A stretch of 64,000 bases of DNA. Origin: Corynebacterium aurimucosum. GTDB lineage: Bacteria; Actinomycetota; Actinomycetes; Mycobacteriales; Mycobacteriaceae. This document shows, in pieces, positions 9,313 through 18,335 of this stretch. The DNA lies in contig NZ_CP047048.1 in the NCBI RefSeq assembly GCF_030408555.1, positions 2,480,001-2,544,000 on the forward strand, given 5' to 3'. Position 1 is the stretch's first letter. The number at the start of each line of letters is the position of its first letter. The translations under genes were made by a program, and so were the position numbers. A model generated the notes under the pieces. It was not told where the DNA came from and did not search any database. It saw nothing but the letters and a program-made list of their open reading frames with translations.

Positions 9313-9325
9313 TGAATCTCATTCA
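9313..9325. promoter_or_regulatory. candidate operator: perfect palindrome TGAATCTCATTCA
   Basis: A 5-3-5 inverted repeat (TGAAT, three bases, ATTCA) lies 11 bases before the YibE/F start and overlaps a possible -10 box (TATTAT). Position and symmetry suit binding of a dimeric repressor; the sequence is loosely like Fur/Zur-type operators but too short to assign. Confidence 0.35.
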
Positions 9326-9336
9326 CAATAGTAGGC

Positions 9337-10563
9337 ATGACTAACCTCAGCCCGTGGCGCACGGGGCTCCTAGGATTTCTTGCCATCACGGCCCTCGCAA
9401 CCCTCGCGGGACTATTCATCCTCCGCCCCACCAGCGCGCTCACTGAGCACACCAGCCCGGACTTTTCCACCACCTACGCCCTCAATCATCCACAAGTCGA
9501 AGGCACCGTCGAGACCGTGGATAACCACCTGTGCTCCGATCCCCACACGGGCCGCGCCTTCGATGAGGCCCCGCTCATCCCCACCGAGGGCGACGACACC
9601 TCCTGCTCCCGCGCCCTCATTGACCTGACCTCCGGCGCAGACGCAGGCCGCAAGACGCAGCTCGTATTCTATGGCGTGGCCAGTGACCCGACCCTCCACC
9701 CCGGTGACGAGGTAATTCTGACAGTTTCCAGCGACGGCACCTATGCCTTCGCTGATTTCCAGCGCAATGGAAACCTTGCGTTGTGGGCTATCATCGCGGC
9801 CCTTGTCATCGTCGGCTTCGCCGCTTGGCACGGACTGCGCGCATTGGTGGGCCTTGTAATCAGCTTGGCAATCGTCTTCTTCTACCTCATCCCCTCTCTC
9901 ATTGAGGGCCATTCGGCGCTGCCACTAGCCCTCGTGACCTGCGCGGCCATCCTTTTCCTCGCCGTTCCTCTCGTGCACGGCGTGAACTGGAAATCAGCCT
10001 CCGCCCTGGGAGGCGCATTGGTGGCGCTAGCGTTGTCGGGGGCGTTGGGGTGGGCGTCGATAAGCAGCACCGCGTTAACAGGCTCGAGCTCGGAGGATAA
10101 CCTCAAGTTGCTGCTCTACATGCCTGGGGTTTCCGTGGTGGGCGTGCTGCTGTGCGGGTTCATCATCGGTGCGCTCGGCAGCCTCAACGACATCGCGGTG
10201 GCGCAGGCCTCCACCGTGCGCGAGCTCCACGCCGCCGACCCCGCAGCCGGGCCCGGCGCGCTTTTCCTGTCAGCCATGAAGGTGGGCCGCGACCATATCG
10301 CTTCCATGGTGTATACCATCGTGCTGACCTATACCGGCGCGGCCCTGCCCCTGCTCATGCTCATCACGGCGGCGCAGCGCCCAGCCCTGCAGATCCTCTC
10401 CAGTGACCTCGTCGCCACGGAGGTTCTGCGCTCCCTGCTGGGCGCGATGGCCTTGACACTTGCGGTACCGCTGACCACCGTGATTGCGGCGTTTACTGTG
10501 CCGGAAGGACGCGACCAAGCGCCTCGACGGTCCAGCCAGCCTCGCGCCAAGCATCGACGCTGA
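9337..10563 (+). CDS. YibE/F family membrane protein
   Basis: A 408-residue protein with one N-terminal helix, an extracytoplasmic domain of about 115 residues (containing LCSDPHTG and DTSCSRALIDL), then seven to eight tightly packed membrane helices. The pattern (ALWAIIAALVIVGFAAWHGLRALVGL, then GSLNDIAVAQASTV and GRDHIASMVYTIVLTYTGAALPL) is that of YibE/F proteins. Function in this family is not established. It is divergent from the HNH gene. Its basic C-terminus runs 71 bases into the 3' end of the convergent ugd gene, so the two mRNAs must be antisense there. Confidence 0.85.
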   Translation: MTNLSPWRTGLLGFLAITALATLAGLFILRPTSALTEHTSPDFSTTYALNHPQVEGTVETVDNHLCSDPHTGRAFDEAPLIPTEGDDTSCSRALIDLTSGADAGRKTQLVFYGVASDPTLHPGDEVILTVSSDGTYAFADFQRNGNLALWAIIAALVIVGFAAWHGLRALVGLVISLAIVFFYLIPSLIEGHSALPLALVTCAAILFLAVPLVHGVNWKSASALGGALVALALSGALGWASISSTALTGSSSEDNLKLLLYMPGVSVVGVLLCGFIIGALGSLNDIAVAQASTVRELHAADPAAGPGALFLSAMKVGRDHIASMVYTIVLTYTGAALPLLMLITAAQRPALQILSSDLVATEVLRSLLGAMALTLAVPLTTVIAAFTVPEGRDQAPRRSSQPRAKHRR

Positions 10564-11839
10564 GCACGTTGCGCCCATCGATGATGTGGCGGCGGGCCAC
10601 GAGCTCGCCGGCCTCAGCCGGGTCGAGGTCGCGGAATTCCTGCCACTCAGTAGCGAGGATGACCAGCTCGGTGTCCTTGAGCGCCTCGCTTGCCGACGCC
10701 ACGTAGTTCAACGTCGGGAACACCTTCTTAGCGTTCTCCATACCTTGCGGGTCATAGACCGTCACGGCGGCTCCTGCTAGGGAAAGCGAACCGGCCACGG
10801 AGAGTGCTGGCGAATCGCGGACGTCGTCCGAGTTGGGCTTGAAAGCGCAGCCCAACACGGTAACGCGGTGGCCCAAAAGGGAACCATCGAAAGCCTGCTT
10901 GGCCAGGTCGACGACGCGATCGCGGCGGCGCATATTGATGGCGTCGACCTCGCGCAGGAAGGTCAGGGCCTGGTCCGCACCCAGCTCGCCGGCACGCGCC
11001 ATGAAGGCACGGATATCCTTGGGCAGGCAGCCGCCGCCGAAACCCAGGCCAGCTCCGAGGAATTTGCGACCGATGCGCTCGTCGTAGCCGATGGCGTCGG
11101 CAAGCTTCACCACGTCCGCACCGGCAATCTCGCAGATTTCAGACACGGCGTTGATGAAGGAGATCTTGGTGGCCAGGAAGGCGTTGGCGGAGACCTTGAC
11201 CAGCTCGGCGGTCTGCAGGTCCGTCACGATGAACGGGGTGTTCTGCGCCAGTGGCTGGGCATAGACCTCACGGGCGACCTCTTCGGCACTGCTTTCACCG
11301 TCGGCTCGCCCTGCCTCGCCGACGCCGAGGACGATGCGGTCCGGGGTGATGGTGTCCTTGACGGCGTAGCCCTCACGCAGGAACTCCGGGTTCCAGGCAA
11401 TCTCCACGCTGGTGCCCTCTGGAGCAAGTTCATCGGCCATCTGCTGCAGCTCTGCCGCGGTACCTACCGGGACGGTGGACTTGCCAAAGATGATGTGCTC
11501 GCCTTTGAGGCGCGGTACGAGCTCCGTGATGACAGACTTCACGTAGGTGAGATCCGCGGCGTAGGAGCCGTGGGCCTGCGGGGTGCCAACGCCGAGGAAG
11601 TGCACGTTGGCGAACTCCGCGGCGTCGTCATAGCTGGTGGAAAAGTCTAGGCGGCCGGCCACGATGTTGCGCTCGAGTACCTCCGGCAGGCCAGGCTCGT
11701 AGAACGGCACGCGGCCGTTCTTGAGAGCTTCAATCTTGTGTTCATCAACATCTACGCCGAGCACCTCGTGGTCGAGCTCCGCCATGCAAGCGGCGTGCGT
11801 CGCGCCTAGGTAGCCGGTACCAATCACAGTCATACGCAT
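10493..11839 (-). CDS. ugd: UDP-glucose 6-dehydrogenase
   Basis: Full-length (448 residues) nucleotide-sugar dehydrogenase. The Rossmann start MTVIGTGYLGATHAACMAE, the central helix motifs and the catalytic cysteine in GFGGGCLPKD (C271) are all present, followed by the C-terminal UDP-binding domain (LGCAFKPNSDDVRDSPAL). It oxidises UDP-glucose to UDP-glucuronate using NAD+, supplying glucuronic acid for envelope glycoconjugates. It lies next to dcd as in mycobacteria (Rv0321/Rv0322). ATG CGT ATG offers two starts two codons apart; the first is used. The last 24 codons overlap the end of the convergent YibE/F gene. Confidence 0.92.
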   Translation of the reverse strand: MRMTVIGTGYLGATHAACMAELDHEVLGVDVDEHKIEALKNGRVPFYEPGLPEVLERNIVAGRLDFSTSYDDAAEFANVHFLGVGTPQAHGSYAADLTYVKSVITELVPRLKGEHIIFGKSTVPVGTAAELQQMADELAPEGTSVEIAWNPEFLREGYAVKDTITPDRIVLGVGEAGRADGESSAEEVAREVYAQPLAQNTPFIVTDLQTAELVKVSANAFLATKISFINAVSEICEIAGADVVKLADAIGYDERIGRKFLGAGLGFGGGCLPKDIRAFMARAGELGADQALTFLREVDAINMRRRDRVVDLAKQAFDGSLLGHRVTVLGCAFKPNSDDVRDSPALSVAGSLSLAGAAVTVYDPQGMENAKKVFPTLNYVASASEALKDTELVILATEWQEFRDLDPAEAGELVARRHIIDGRNVLSVDAWREAGWTVEALGRVLPAQ

Positions 11840-11892
11840 AACCGGGAATTTTAGGCGTGGTTGACCTGAAGCGCGCGGCGAGAACGAAAAGT

Positions 11893-12465
11893 TTAGCGGA
11901 AGTTCAGATAGGACTTCGACGGCGTCGGTCCACGCTGGCCCTGGTACTTCGAGCCCAGCGCGCCGGAACCATACGGAGCTTCTGCTGGGGAGGACATCTT
12001 AAAGATGGCCAACTGACCCACCTTCATCCCCGGCCACAGTGAAATGGGCAGGTTCGCGGTGTTGGACAGCTCGAGCGTGATGTGCCCGGAGAAACCCGGA
12101 TCGATGAAGCCTGCCGTGGAGTGCGTCAGCAAGCCCAGGCGACCCAGGGAGGACTTGCCTTCCAAACGCCCCGCCAGGTTAGCCGGCAGGGTGAACTTCT
12201 CCAGAGTGGCGCCCAGCACGAACTCACCGGGGTGCAGCACGAAGGCGTCGCCTTCGGCCACCTCCACCTCGCTGGTGAGGTCCGGCATTTCCTGCTTAGG
12301 GTCGATGTGCGTGTAGCGCGAGTTATTAAACACGCGGAAGAACTTGTCTAGGCGCACATCGATTGAGGAAGGCTGAATCATCTCGGCGTCATAAGGCTCA
12401 ACGCTCAAACGCTCTGAATCATCGGCGGAAATGGCGGCACGGATATCACGATCAGAAAGAAGCAC
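11893..12465 (-). CDS. dcd: dCTP deaminase
   Basis: A 190-residue trimeric dUTPase-fold enzyme. Key motifs are [27 protein letters not shown] and [19 protein letters not shown] with the catalytic glutamate; the C-terminus ([14 protein letters not shown]) closes the active site. In mycobacteria the orthologue also hydrolyses the product to dUMP (bifunctional), which may hold here but cannot be proven from sequence. The start is GTG with no clear Shine-Dalgarno; a TAGACT box about nine bases upstream is consistent with a leaderless mRNA. It is followed by ugd in the same direction. Confidence 0.93.
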   Translation of the reverse strand: MLLSDRDIRAAISADDSERLSVEPYDAEMIQPSSIDVRLDKFFRVFNNSRYTHIDPKQEMPDLTSEVEVAEGDAFVLHPGEFVLGATLEKFTLPANLAGRLEGKSSLGRLGLLTHSTAGFIDPGFSGHITLELSNTANLPISLWPGMKVGQLAIFKMSSPAEAPYGSGALGSKYQGQRGPTPSKSYLNFR

Positions 12466-12552
12466 GGCTCATAGTCTACCTCCTCACTGGGGTGTTTATG
12501 GCCTCGGGCGGCGGCGGTGCTAAGCTTTACAACGATGCACAATCTGCATTGC

Positions 12553-12626
12553 GCCGACGTAGTTTAGTGGTAGAACATCAGCTTCCCAAGCTGAGAGTGC
12601 GGGTTCGATTCCCGTCGTCGGCTCCA
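12553..12626 (+). tRNA. tRNA-Gly (anticodon CCC)
   Basis: Folds as a complete cloverleaf: 7-bp acceptor stem GCCGACG/CGTCGGC, D arm (GTTTAGTGGTAGAAC), anticodon stem TCAGC/GCTGA with loop TTCCCAA (anticodon CCC), T arm GCGGG-TTCGATT-CCCGT, discriminator T and encoded CCA at 12624-12626. It lies on the backbone side of the pilus locus, 48 bases before a small ORF. Confidence 0.95.
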
Positions 12627-12673
12627 CGTATTTTCCCAGTTCATGGACTAATTTCATACCTACAGGATGGACC

Positions 12674-12862
12674 ATGACAGCCCCTATCTTCACGCCCAAA
12701 ACCACAGCGGAGCTTCGCGCTGAACGTGAGCATGTACTTCAAGATCTTGCGCCCCGCACAATCGATGAGCTCCGCGAACAGCGCGCGGTTGATCAAATTT
12801 TAGCCATCGACGAGGCCACTCTGAATCGGTATGAAGCCCTGTGCTTCGTTATCGGCGACTAG
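12674..12862 (+). CDS. small hypothetical protein (62 aa)
   Basis: A short acidic protein (starts MTAPIFTPKTTAELRAE) predicted to be mostly helical, with no membrane segment, signal peptide or cysteine pair. An AGGA Shine-Dalgarno lies seven bases before the ATG. It sits between tRNA-Gly and the first sortase, with about 107 bases to the sortase start. I do not recognise a family. Base composition is slightly lower in GC than the dcd side, like the pilus locus that follows. Confidence 0.55.
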   Translation: MTAPIFTPKTTAELRAEREHVLQDLAPRTIDELREQRAVDQILAIDEATLNRYEALCFVIGD

Positions 12863-12969
12863 ACAGACACGTTTTCTCTCAGAGCTACATCGTCCCTAGC
12901 CTGAGATTCAAAAATTACCCCCACGTCAATACCAGGGCGTGCGGTAGCAAACCCCACAGGCAGGACACA

Positions 12970-13899
12970 ATGGGCAAGCACGAACCAGCGGAAATCAGCG
13001 ACGCACCCAAGAAGAAGGGCGTCAACCCCAACGCCATCATTGCGTTAATTCTGATCCTCGTCGGTCTCGGTGTCTTGCTCTACCCCGTCGTGGCCACGCA
13101 GTGGAACAACCACACCCAATCCCGCGCCGCCGAGGAATACGCCAAGCTGGAGAAGCAAGCCCCGCCAGAAGTACTGCACACCGCCTGGGAGGAGGCACAG
13201 GCCTACAACGCCCAGCTGGGCCAAATCAGTGTGGAAGACGCTTGGACCACCACCGATGACGAAGACTCTCCCGAGTACCAACGCTACCGCCAATACCTGT
13301 CTGTGTTGTCCGAGACCGATGCGATGGGCCGCATCGTTATCCCTTCGATCGATTCCGACTTGCCCATTTATCACGGCACTTCAGAAAAGGCGCTCTCCCG
13401 CGGCGCTGGCCACCTCTATGGCACAGACCTACCTGTCGGCGGCGTAGGTGAGGGCGAGGGTCGGCACGCAGCACTTTCCGCCCACACGGGCCTACAAAAT
13501 GCCACGCTGTGGGACAACCTCACCAAGGTCAAGAAAGGCGATGCTTTCTACATCGCTGCCGGCGGTGAGAAGCTCAAATACGAGGTACACGATATTCGGG
13601 TCGTCGAGCCTGCGGACACCAGCTCGCTCCACCGCGTACCGGGCCAAGACCTCGTTACGCTCATCACCTGTACTCCCTACGGCGTAAATACCCACCGCTT
13701 GCTCGTCACCGGCCACCGAGTGCCGATGGATCCGAAAGACGAGGCCGCATTCAACAGCTCGGGTGTGCACTGGCAGTGGTGGATGTGGGCCATTCTGGCT
13801 GCCGCAGCCATCATCATGCTTCTACTCATCTACTGGTGGCGCAAATATGTCAGCAACGCTAAGGACGCCGTGCTTGACGACGACCCGCAGGACTCCTAA
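12970..13899 (+). CDS. class C (pilin-polymerising) sortase
   Basis: A 309-residue sortase with an N-terminal helix (IIALILILVGLGVLLYPVVAT), the sortase core and a C-terminal membrane helix plus basic tail, the topology of class C enzymes. The catalytic triad is visible: H172 in SAHTG, C234 in TLITCTPYG and R243 in NTHRLLV. A lid-like DSDLPIY motif precedes the core, as in pilus sortases. I start at ATG 12970, which has AGGA upstream; the frame is open further but has no ribosome site. It should join pilin subunits through the LPxTG threonine and a pilin lysine. It faces the tip-pilin gene and shares a terminator with it. Confidence 0.88.
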   Translation: MGKHEPAEISDAPKKKGVNPNAIIALILILVGLGVLLYPVVATQWNNHTQSRAAEEYAKLEKQAPPEVLHTAWEEAQAYNAQLGQISVEDAWTTTDDEDSPEYQRYRQYLSVLSETDAMGRIVIPSIDSDLPIYHGTSEKALSRGAGHLYGTDLPVGGVGEGEGRHAALSAHTGLQNATLWDNLTKVKKGDAFYIAAGGEKLKYEVHDIRVVEPADTSSLHRVPGQDLVTLITCTPYGVNTHRLLVTGHRVPMDPKDEAAFNSSGVHWQWWMWAILAAAAIIMLLLIYWWRKYVSNAKDAVLDDDPQDS

Positions 13900-13918
13900 C
13901 CGACAATGAATATGCAAT

Positions 13919-13960
13919 AAGGCCCGCCCTTCCCTGGTTGTTGGAAGAGCGGGCCTTTTC
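13919..13960. terminator. bidirectional Rho-independent terminator
   Basis: Stem GGCCCGCCCTTCC (13921-13933) pairs with GGAAGAGCGGGCC (13943-13955) over a nine-base loop, with one bulged pair. TTTT follows on the plus strand, with As on the other side. It lies between the convergent sortase and tip-pilin genes. Confidence 0.85.
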
Positions 13961-13984
13961 TAAAAGTAGCTGCAAGCGCTGGTT

Positions 13985-15123
13985 CTATGCCGGGCGACGT
14001 CGCAAGGCAAGGCACCCTGCCGCGACAATAGCGGCACCAGCGAGAGCCCACAGGCCTACGCCTTCACCACCGGTCTTGGGCAGCGCACCCTTGGTGATGT
14101 CAGCGACCTGAAGGACGCCGATCTTCTTCACGCAATTGTCAGCGGTGTCAGACTCAGCGCACCTATTACTGGTGATCGCGGTCCCTCCAGAGAGCACCTT
14201 GATGACTGCATTGCCATCCTTATCCCAGTCCGTGGAGAACTTGATCGGCGCGGGCAGCAGGTTATAGCCGTTCGGCGCCTTGGTCTCGATGAGGTAATAA
14301 ACGCCAGGGGCGTCCAAACCTTCGAGCTTCACACGGCCCGTGGTGGTGGTCGTGGACTGCTTCACCACAGGGTTAGCATCAGTGTTGACGCTGCCATCCG
14401 CGTTTAGCTTCAGCTTTCCGTCAGCATCACCGCGATGGACGGTGAACTGCGCGCCACCGAGCAACCCGTCGGTTTGGATCTCGTCCGGGTTGTCCGGGTT
14501 ATAGCTCGCCTTTTCGAGCAGGACGTCCATCGTTTCCTTGGTCTCCAGCGGGATACAGTCAGTATCCTTCCAGCCGCCCATTTCTGCCTCATTCATGAGG
14601 CCAAATTTAGGCTCGTGCAGGCCACCCTTGGTGTAGCAGCGCGAGTTACCTGCAGGTTGGCTCGGGTACCCGGCGGGTACAGAGGTGCTGTCCAGTTTTG
14701 AACGATCCAGCTTGAAGCGCACCGTCACCTCGTAGACATGCTGCCCAGTGCTTCCGCCAACGCCCTTGGGTTTAATGATCTTCGGAGTGTCATTCTTGTT
14801 GAGTTCGTACGGACCGGTGCCCTGGTACGACTGCGACTGACTGGTCTTGTTGAACTCGTCCTTGAAGACCACAGTGGCTCCAGTAACCGAGGCTGCGCCA
14901 ACGAACTTCGGGGTGTCCGTCAACTTTCCATAGATCACTTCATTGGTGTCGAAGCCAGGCGCGTCGGGTGCCTCAACTACGACGTTGTACTTCGCAGTGT
15001 ATTCATTCGCTGCACCAGGAACAGGTTGCGGTGTGCTGTCGACGGCAACCTTATTGAAGCAGGCTTCAGTAGCGACGTTGTCTTCTTCAGCCGGGGTGGA
15101 TTCACCGTCAGTAGCCTGGAAAA
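13985..15123 (-). pseudogene. tip pilin, C-terminal part (out of frame)
   Basis: This frame continues the tip-pilin gene after a one-base shift. It encodes about 375 residues: extracellular domains, a CNA-B-like domain (GGAQFTVHRGD, then GVYYLIETKAPNGYNLL, an E-box-like motif) and a proper cell-wall sorting signal: LPKTG, hydrophobic helix (LWALAGAAIVAAGCLAL), then RRRPA. It has no start codon context of its own: upstream residues in this frame are Arg-rich nonsense. Without this part, the N-terminal product cannot be anchored or polymerised. Whether this is a true mutation, a phase-variable state or a sequencing error cannot be told from the sequence. Confidence 0.8.
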
Positions 15124-17489
15124 GCCACTTTATTCGGACTACACACCGTCTTGAGGTTGCCGTTCTCATCTTTTCGCACCGGCGCAGAGACGACATACTC
15201 TACCTTCGCGTGTCCAGGAAGAGTACCAACATAGCCCATCATGTACCGGGACTCACCGTCCGCTCCTGACGGCACCGTCATGCCCGCATAAATACCACTT
15301 CCAGAACCATACTGATCAGGTCCCGGCATTTTCCCGTTGATCACAGTTGATCCCGGTCCAAATCCCTCGAATTTAGCAGTGGGGCCGGAAGCCTTCACAC
15401 CATAGTGAGTATCCGTTGGTAGGTACTCCCAGAATGTGCCGCCCGAACTGGTGTTATCCGTGGTGTTTTCCACGGAGATTGTCCAGAAAGTACGCACCTC
15501 TCCGTCTACTACTTTGGTTTCAGAGCGTTGCTTCTTCACCGCAATGTTTGATCGCAGCGCTGGCGGCGGCGGAACTAGGTCGGAGGCCGCGTCCGTGTTA
15601 AATGAAGCAGGCAGGTTGTTCATTATGTTGACCAACTCGAACGTCGGACTACCGGAATCCGGATTACTGATTTTCAACTCAAAGCCCAGCTGATTCGCAT
15701 TCGCACTACCCGAGCCAAAACCCAGGTTTCCATTGGAGTAGGTCCACGCCTTGCCCCAAGAAGCAGAGGGGTTCGAGATCGTGCGCCCATCCAAAGTCTT
15801 GATGCCGGTGAGATCCCAGGTCGTGATTGCGCCGGTCTGTGTGTCAATGCGTTCGAGGATAAGCTTATCACCTGCCCTGGCCCTACTCTGGAAACCCCAC
15901 ATATACTTCTGGGCTTGCGGGAGCACCGCCCAGTCCTCCGAAAAAGACCGCTGGTTTCCGAACACACGTTCAGCAGTGACTTTGTCGACGTCAACCTTAT
16001 AAAGGTGCCGAGTACCAGAGGTAGACGTATTGCCCACGAAGAAACCCTCGCTGGTATACACGCCCGCGTTAAGCACATCCCGATCGCCGTTCGTTTCGAA
16101 AGGGGTACCGGTGCTTCCGGACGTAAGGATAGGCCCAAGGTTATGTACCACACCGGTCGCCGGATTAATCTGCAGGAGATTTCCTGCAGGGTAGCAGGGA
16201 TCACCATTTTGACCGCGAATCTGGCTTACCGCATAAAGCCAGTTATCACTCGAGTTGAAGGCGAGGGCGTTGTAAACCCACCGCGACTTTTCCCCCACCG
16301 ACCGGAAGTCTTGGCCTTGATTTACTTGCCGGCTCAGGATAGAAGTATCTCGGCGAAGATCCTTTGGCTCACTGGTCACAACGTAGACAGGGCTACCGTC
16401 AGCAAATTCAGCTGGGGTGAGCTCGCGCTTTGGCTGCCTGCTTGTAACCGGATCTTGGCACTCTTCTTTCGCAGGAACAGTGAAGGAAGCTGTAAACACT
16501 GTATTGTCTGGCCCGCGGTGAACACCCTTAAACTGAATCTGTGCGGTGCCACCAATAGTAATCTGCGGCAGGGTGACTTGGTATTCCTTGGCGCTAATCT
16601 TTTTGTAGGTCACCTTCGCCTCATACCAACCTCCGTTGGCACCGGTGTAATAGATCGTCAGGTCCTCAGGGTTAGTCGATAAATAACTGTTAACGCTGGA
16701 TTTGAGGGTAACCACCGTGCCTTGCGGAATGGACAGCTGGCCACCAAAAAGCTCACCGGACGGAATCTTAAAGTTCGGGATATATCGGCTTCCCTTAAGC
16801 ACGTAACCATCGTTTTGCATCGTGATGGTGCGGTCGCCTGCAGCGTACGGGGTAATGTTCGGTGCCGCCATCAGGCGAGCTGGAGCCTCGTCTACGTCAG
16901 CAATTTCCAGCGGCTCAGTCACTTCCGAAGGAGCTTCTGAGGTTTCGCTGGATTCCGTTGAAGACGTGCTGGTAGTCTCCTCGGCTACTCCACGCGCATC
17001 GACGGACATCCCACTCATTTCGGAATCCTCTGCGACCGCCGGGGTCTTCAATGAGAAAGCTGCTCCTGCTGGCACGTCAGTAGAAAGGCCAGCGATTCGG
17101 AAAGTTACTGAAGAGCTGGTTGATTTTACAACGAGGTTGTCTCCTTCGCGGACGGGGATCTCTTCGCCGTCGATAGTCAGTGTGTAGGCCGAGCCGTCGA
17201 ACTCCAGTCCTGCAGTCTCAACAGTGAACTCCAAGTCCTCCACGGTTCCGGCATCAATAACGTGGCCTTCAAACGTTGCGGAGTCGCCAGCAGTCAGGCT
17301 CAGCTGGTCTGCGGAATCGAGCTTGGTGCGCAGGGCCGTGGTTTGTGCTTCAGCGACAGCACCAATGATGCCGGGCAGAGCAGCCGGTGCAGCAACGCTA
17401 AAAATGAGGGCCAGCGCCGCAATGAACGCCGCTAAGACGCGCCAGCGGTACACTACCGGCTCGGCCGGGTGAGTATCTGTCCAGGACAT
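15108..17489 (-). CDS. pilus tip adhesin (SpaC/SpaF-like), N-terminal part truncated by frameshift
   Basis: A 793-codon frame with a long signal peptide (VLAAFIAALALIFSVAAPAAL...AEAQ). Next are a Ser/Thr/Glu-rich region, a conserved block (MQNDGYVLKGSRYIPNFK) and a large domain with propeller-like repeats (WLYAVSQIRG, GNLLQINPATGVV, RHLYKVDVDK). The C-terminal region (FWTISVENTTDNTSSGGTF) resembles pilin domains. It ends ...CSPNKVAFPGY at 15108; removing one T from the T4 run in codons AF restores reading into the following frame (AFQATDGES), giving one ~1,160-residue LPKTG protein. I do not see a von Willebrand A metal-site motif, unlike some diphtheria tip pilins. Its ATG overlaps the base-pilin stop (TAATG), so the genes are coupled. 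Confidence 0.8.
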   Translation of the reverse strand: MSWTDTHPAEPVVYRWRVLAAFIAALALIFSVAAPAALPGIIGAVAEAQTTALRTKLDSADQLSLTAGDSATFEGHVIDAGTVEDLEFTVETAGLEFDGSAYTLTIDGEEIPVREGDNLVVKSTSSSVTFRIAGLSTDVPAGAAFSLKTPAVAEDSEMSGMSVDARGVAEETTSTSSTESSETSEAPSEVTEPLEIADVDEAPARLMAAPNITPYAAGDRTITMQNDGYVLKGSRYIPNFKIPSGELFGGQLSIPQGTVVTLKSSVNSYLSTNPEDLTIYYTGANGGWYEAKVTYKKISAKEYQVTLPQITIGGTAQIQFKGVHRGPDNTVFTASFTVPAKEECQDPVTSRQPKRELTPAEFADGSPVYVVTSEPKDLRRDTSILSRQVNQGQDFRSVGEKSRWVYNALAFNSSDNWLYAVSQIRGQNGDPCYPAGNLLQINPATGVVHNLGPILTSGSTGTPFETNGDRDVLNAGVYTSEGFFVGNTSTSGTRHLYKVDVDKVTAERVFGNQRSFSEDWAVLPQAQKYMWGFQSRARAGDKLILERIDTQTGAITTWDLTGIKTLDGRTISNPSASWGKAWTYSNGNLGFGSGSANANQLGFELKISNPDSGSPTFELVNIMNNLPASFNTDAASDLVPPPPALRSNIAVKKQRSETKVVDGEVRTFWTISVENTTDNTSSGGTFWEYLPTDTHYGVKASGPTAKFEGFGPGSTVINGKMPGPDQYGSGSGIYAGMTVPSGADGESRYMMGYVGTLPGHAKVEYVVSAPVRKDENGNLKTVCSPNKVAFPGY

Positions 17490-18331
17490 TAGCGTCCCTC
17501 GCTTTCTGAATTCTTCCTGCGGCTAACGGCAATCATCACGAAACCAGTGGCAATCAATGCCAACGCTGCGGCTACTACACCGATTACCTGTGCGCCGGTC
17601 ATCGCCAATGAGCCACTGTTCTTCGACGGAGCTGCCGGAGTGGAGGCTTTACCGGCACCTGGAGTACTCGGCGGTGTTGTCTCGGGTTGGTGTGGCGGCT
17701 TCCCCGGCTTAGTTGGTGGATAGTTTGGAGTTGTTTGCGGCGTATTCGGATGCGACGGCGGAGTAGTCGGCGTCGTGGGCGGCGTTGGTGTTTCACCCGG
17801 TTTGTGAGTCTTGGCCACAATTACTCCTGGTACTGGGTTCGGATTGTCCACCACAGTGTGGAACGGAACCACTACCACAAATGGGTTAATCTCTCGGTAG
17901 GAGTTATCCGGCGCCGACGACGTCACTACGTAGAAGCCATCCGCTAGACCATCAAAGGTCACCTCTCCATTGGCATCGGTGACCTGATCCACGTGCACGT
18001 CGGTACGCCATTCACGAACCCCGTCCAGATTCGCATTTTGCACACGCGCTGCATCGTCAGCGTTGTTTGGATCTAGGCCGGCGAGCCGGGCCAGATGTAT
18101 CGTGACTCCCTGAATCTTTCCCGAAGGTGCCTGCCCATCGTCGTCGGGATTGCCCTGCGTAAGCCGCACAGTCACCGTATCCGTATCTACGGCGCGTTCC
18201 GCGCCAGTAGACTGCTGCCCGACAACCTGCACCGCTTGCGCAGCAACCATGCCCGGCCCCGCGAACGCAACCGCACACGCTACTCCGACGGCAACCACTC
18301 GGGCCGACCATGCATTTGTCAACCTCTTCAT
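17489..18331 (-). CDS. minor/base pilin (SpaB/SpaE-like)
   Basis: A 280-residue secreted protein. Signal peptide residues 1-32 (MKRLTNAWSARVVAVGVAC...VAAQ), a pilin domain (VDTDTVTVRLTQGNPDDDG, then FDGLADGFYVVTSSAPDNSYREINPFVVVVPF), a Pro/Thr-rich spacer of about 60 residues, then a sorting signal LAMTG with a hydrophobic helix and RRKNSESEGR. Ala instead of Pro in the sorting motif is the sort of deviation seen in corynebacterial base pilins, which end pilus growth and attach it to the wall. I start at the ATG that opens the signal peptide; the frame is open further into the sortase gene. It begins four bases after the sortase stop. Confidence 0.85.
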   Translation of the reverse strand: MKRLTNAWSARVVAVGVACAVAFAGPGMVAAQAVQVVGQQSTGAERAVDTDTVTVRLTQGNPDDDGQAPSGKIQGVTIHLARLAGLDPNNADDAARVQNANLDGVREWRTDVHVDQVTDANGEVTFDGLADGFYVVTSSAPDNSYREINPFVVVVPFHTVVDNPNPVPGVIVAKTHKPGETPTPPTTPTTPPSHPNTPQTTPNYPPTKPGKPPHQPETTPPSTPGAGKASTPAAPSKNSGSLAMTGAQVIGVVAAALALIATGFVMIAVSRRKNSESEGR

Positions 18332-18335
18332 CGCC

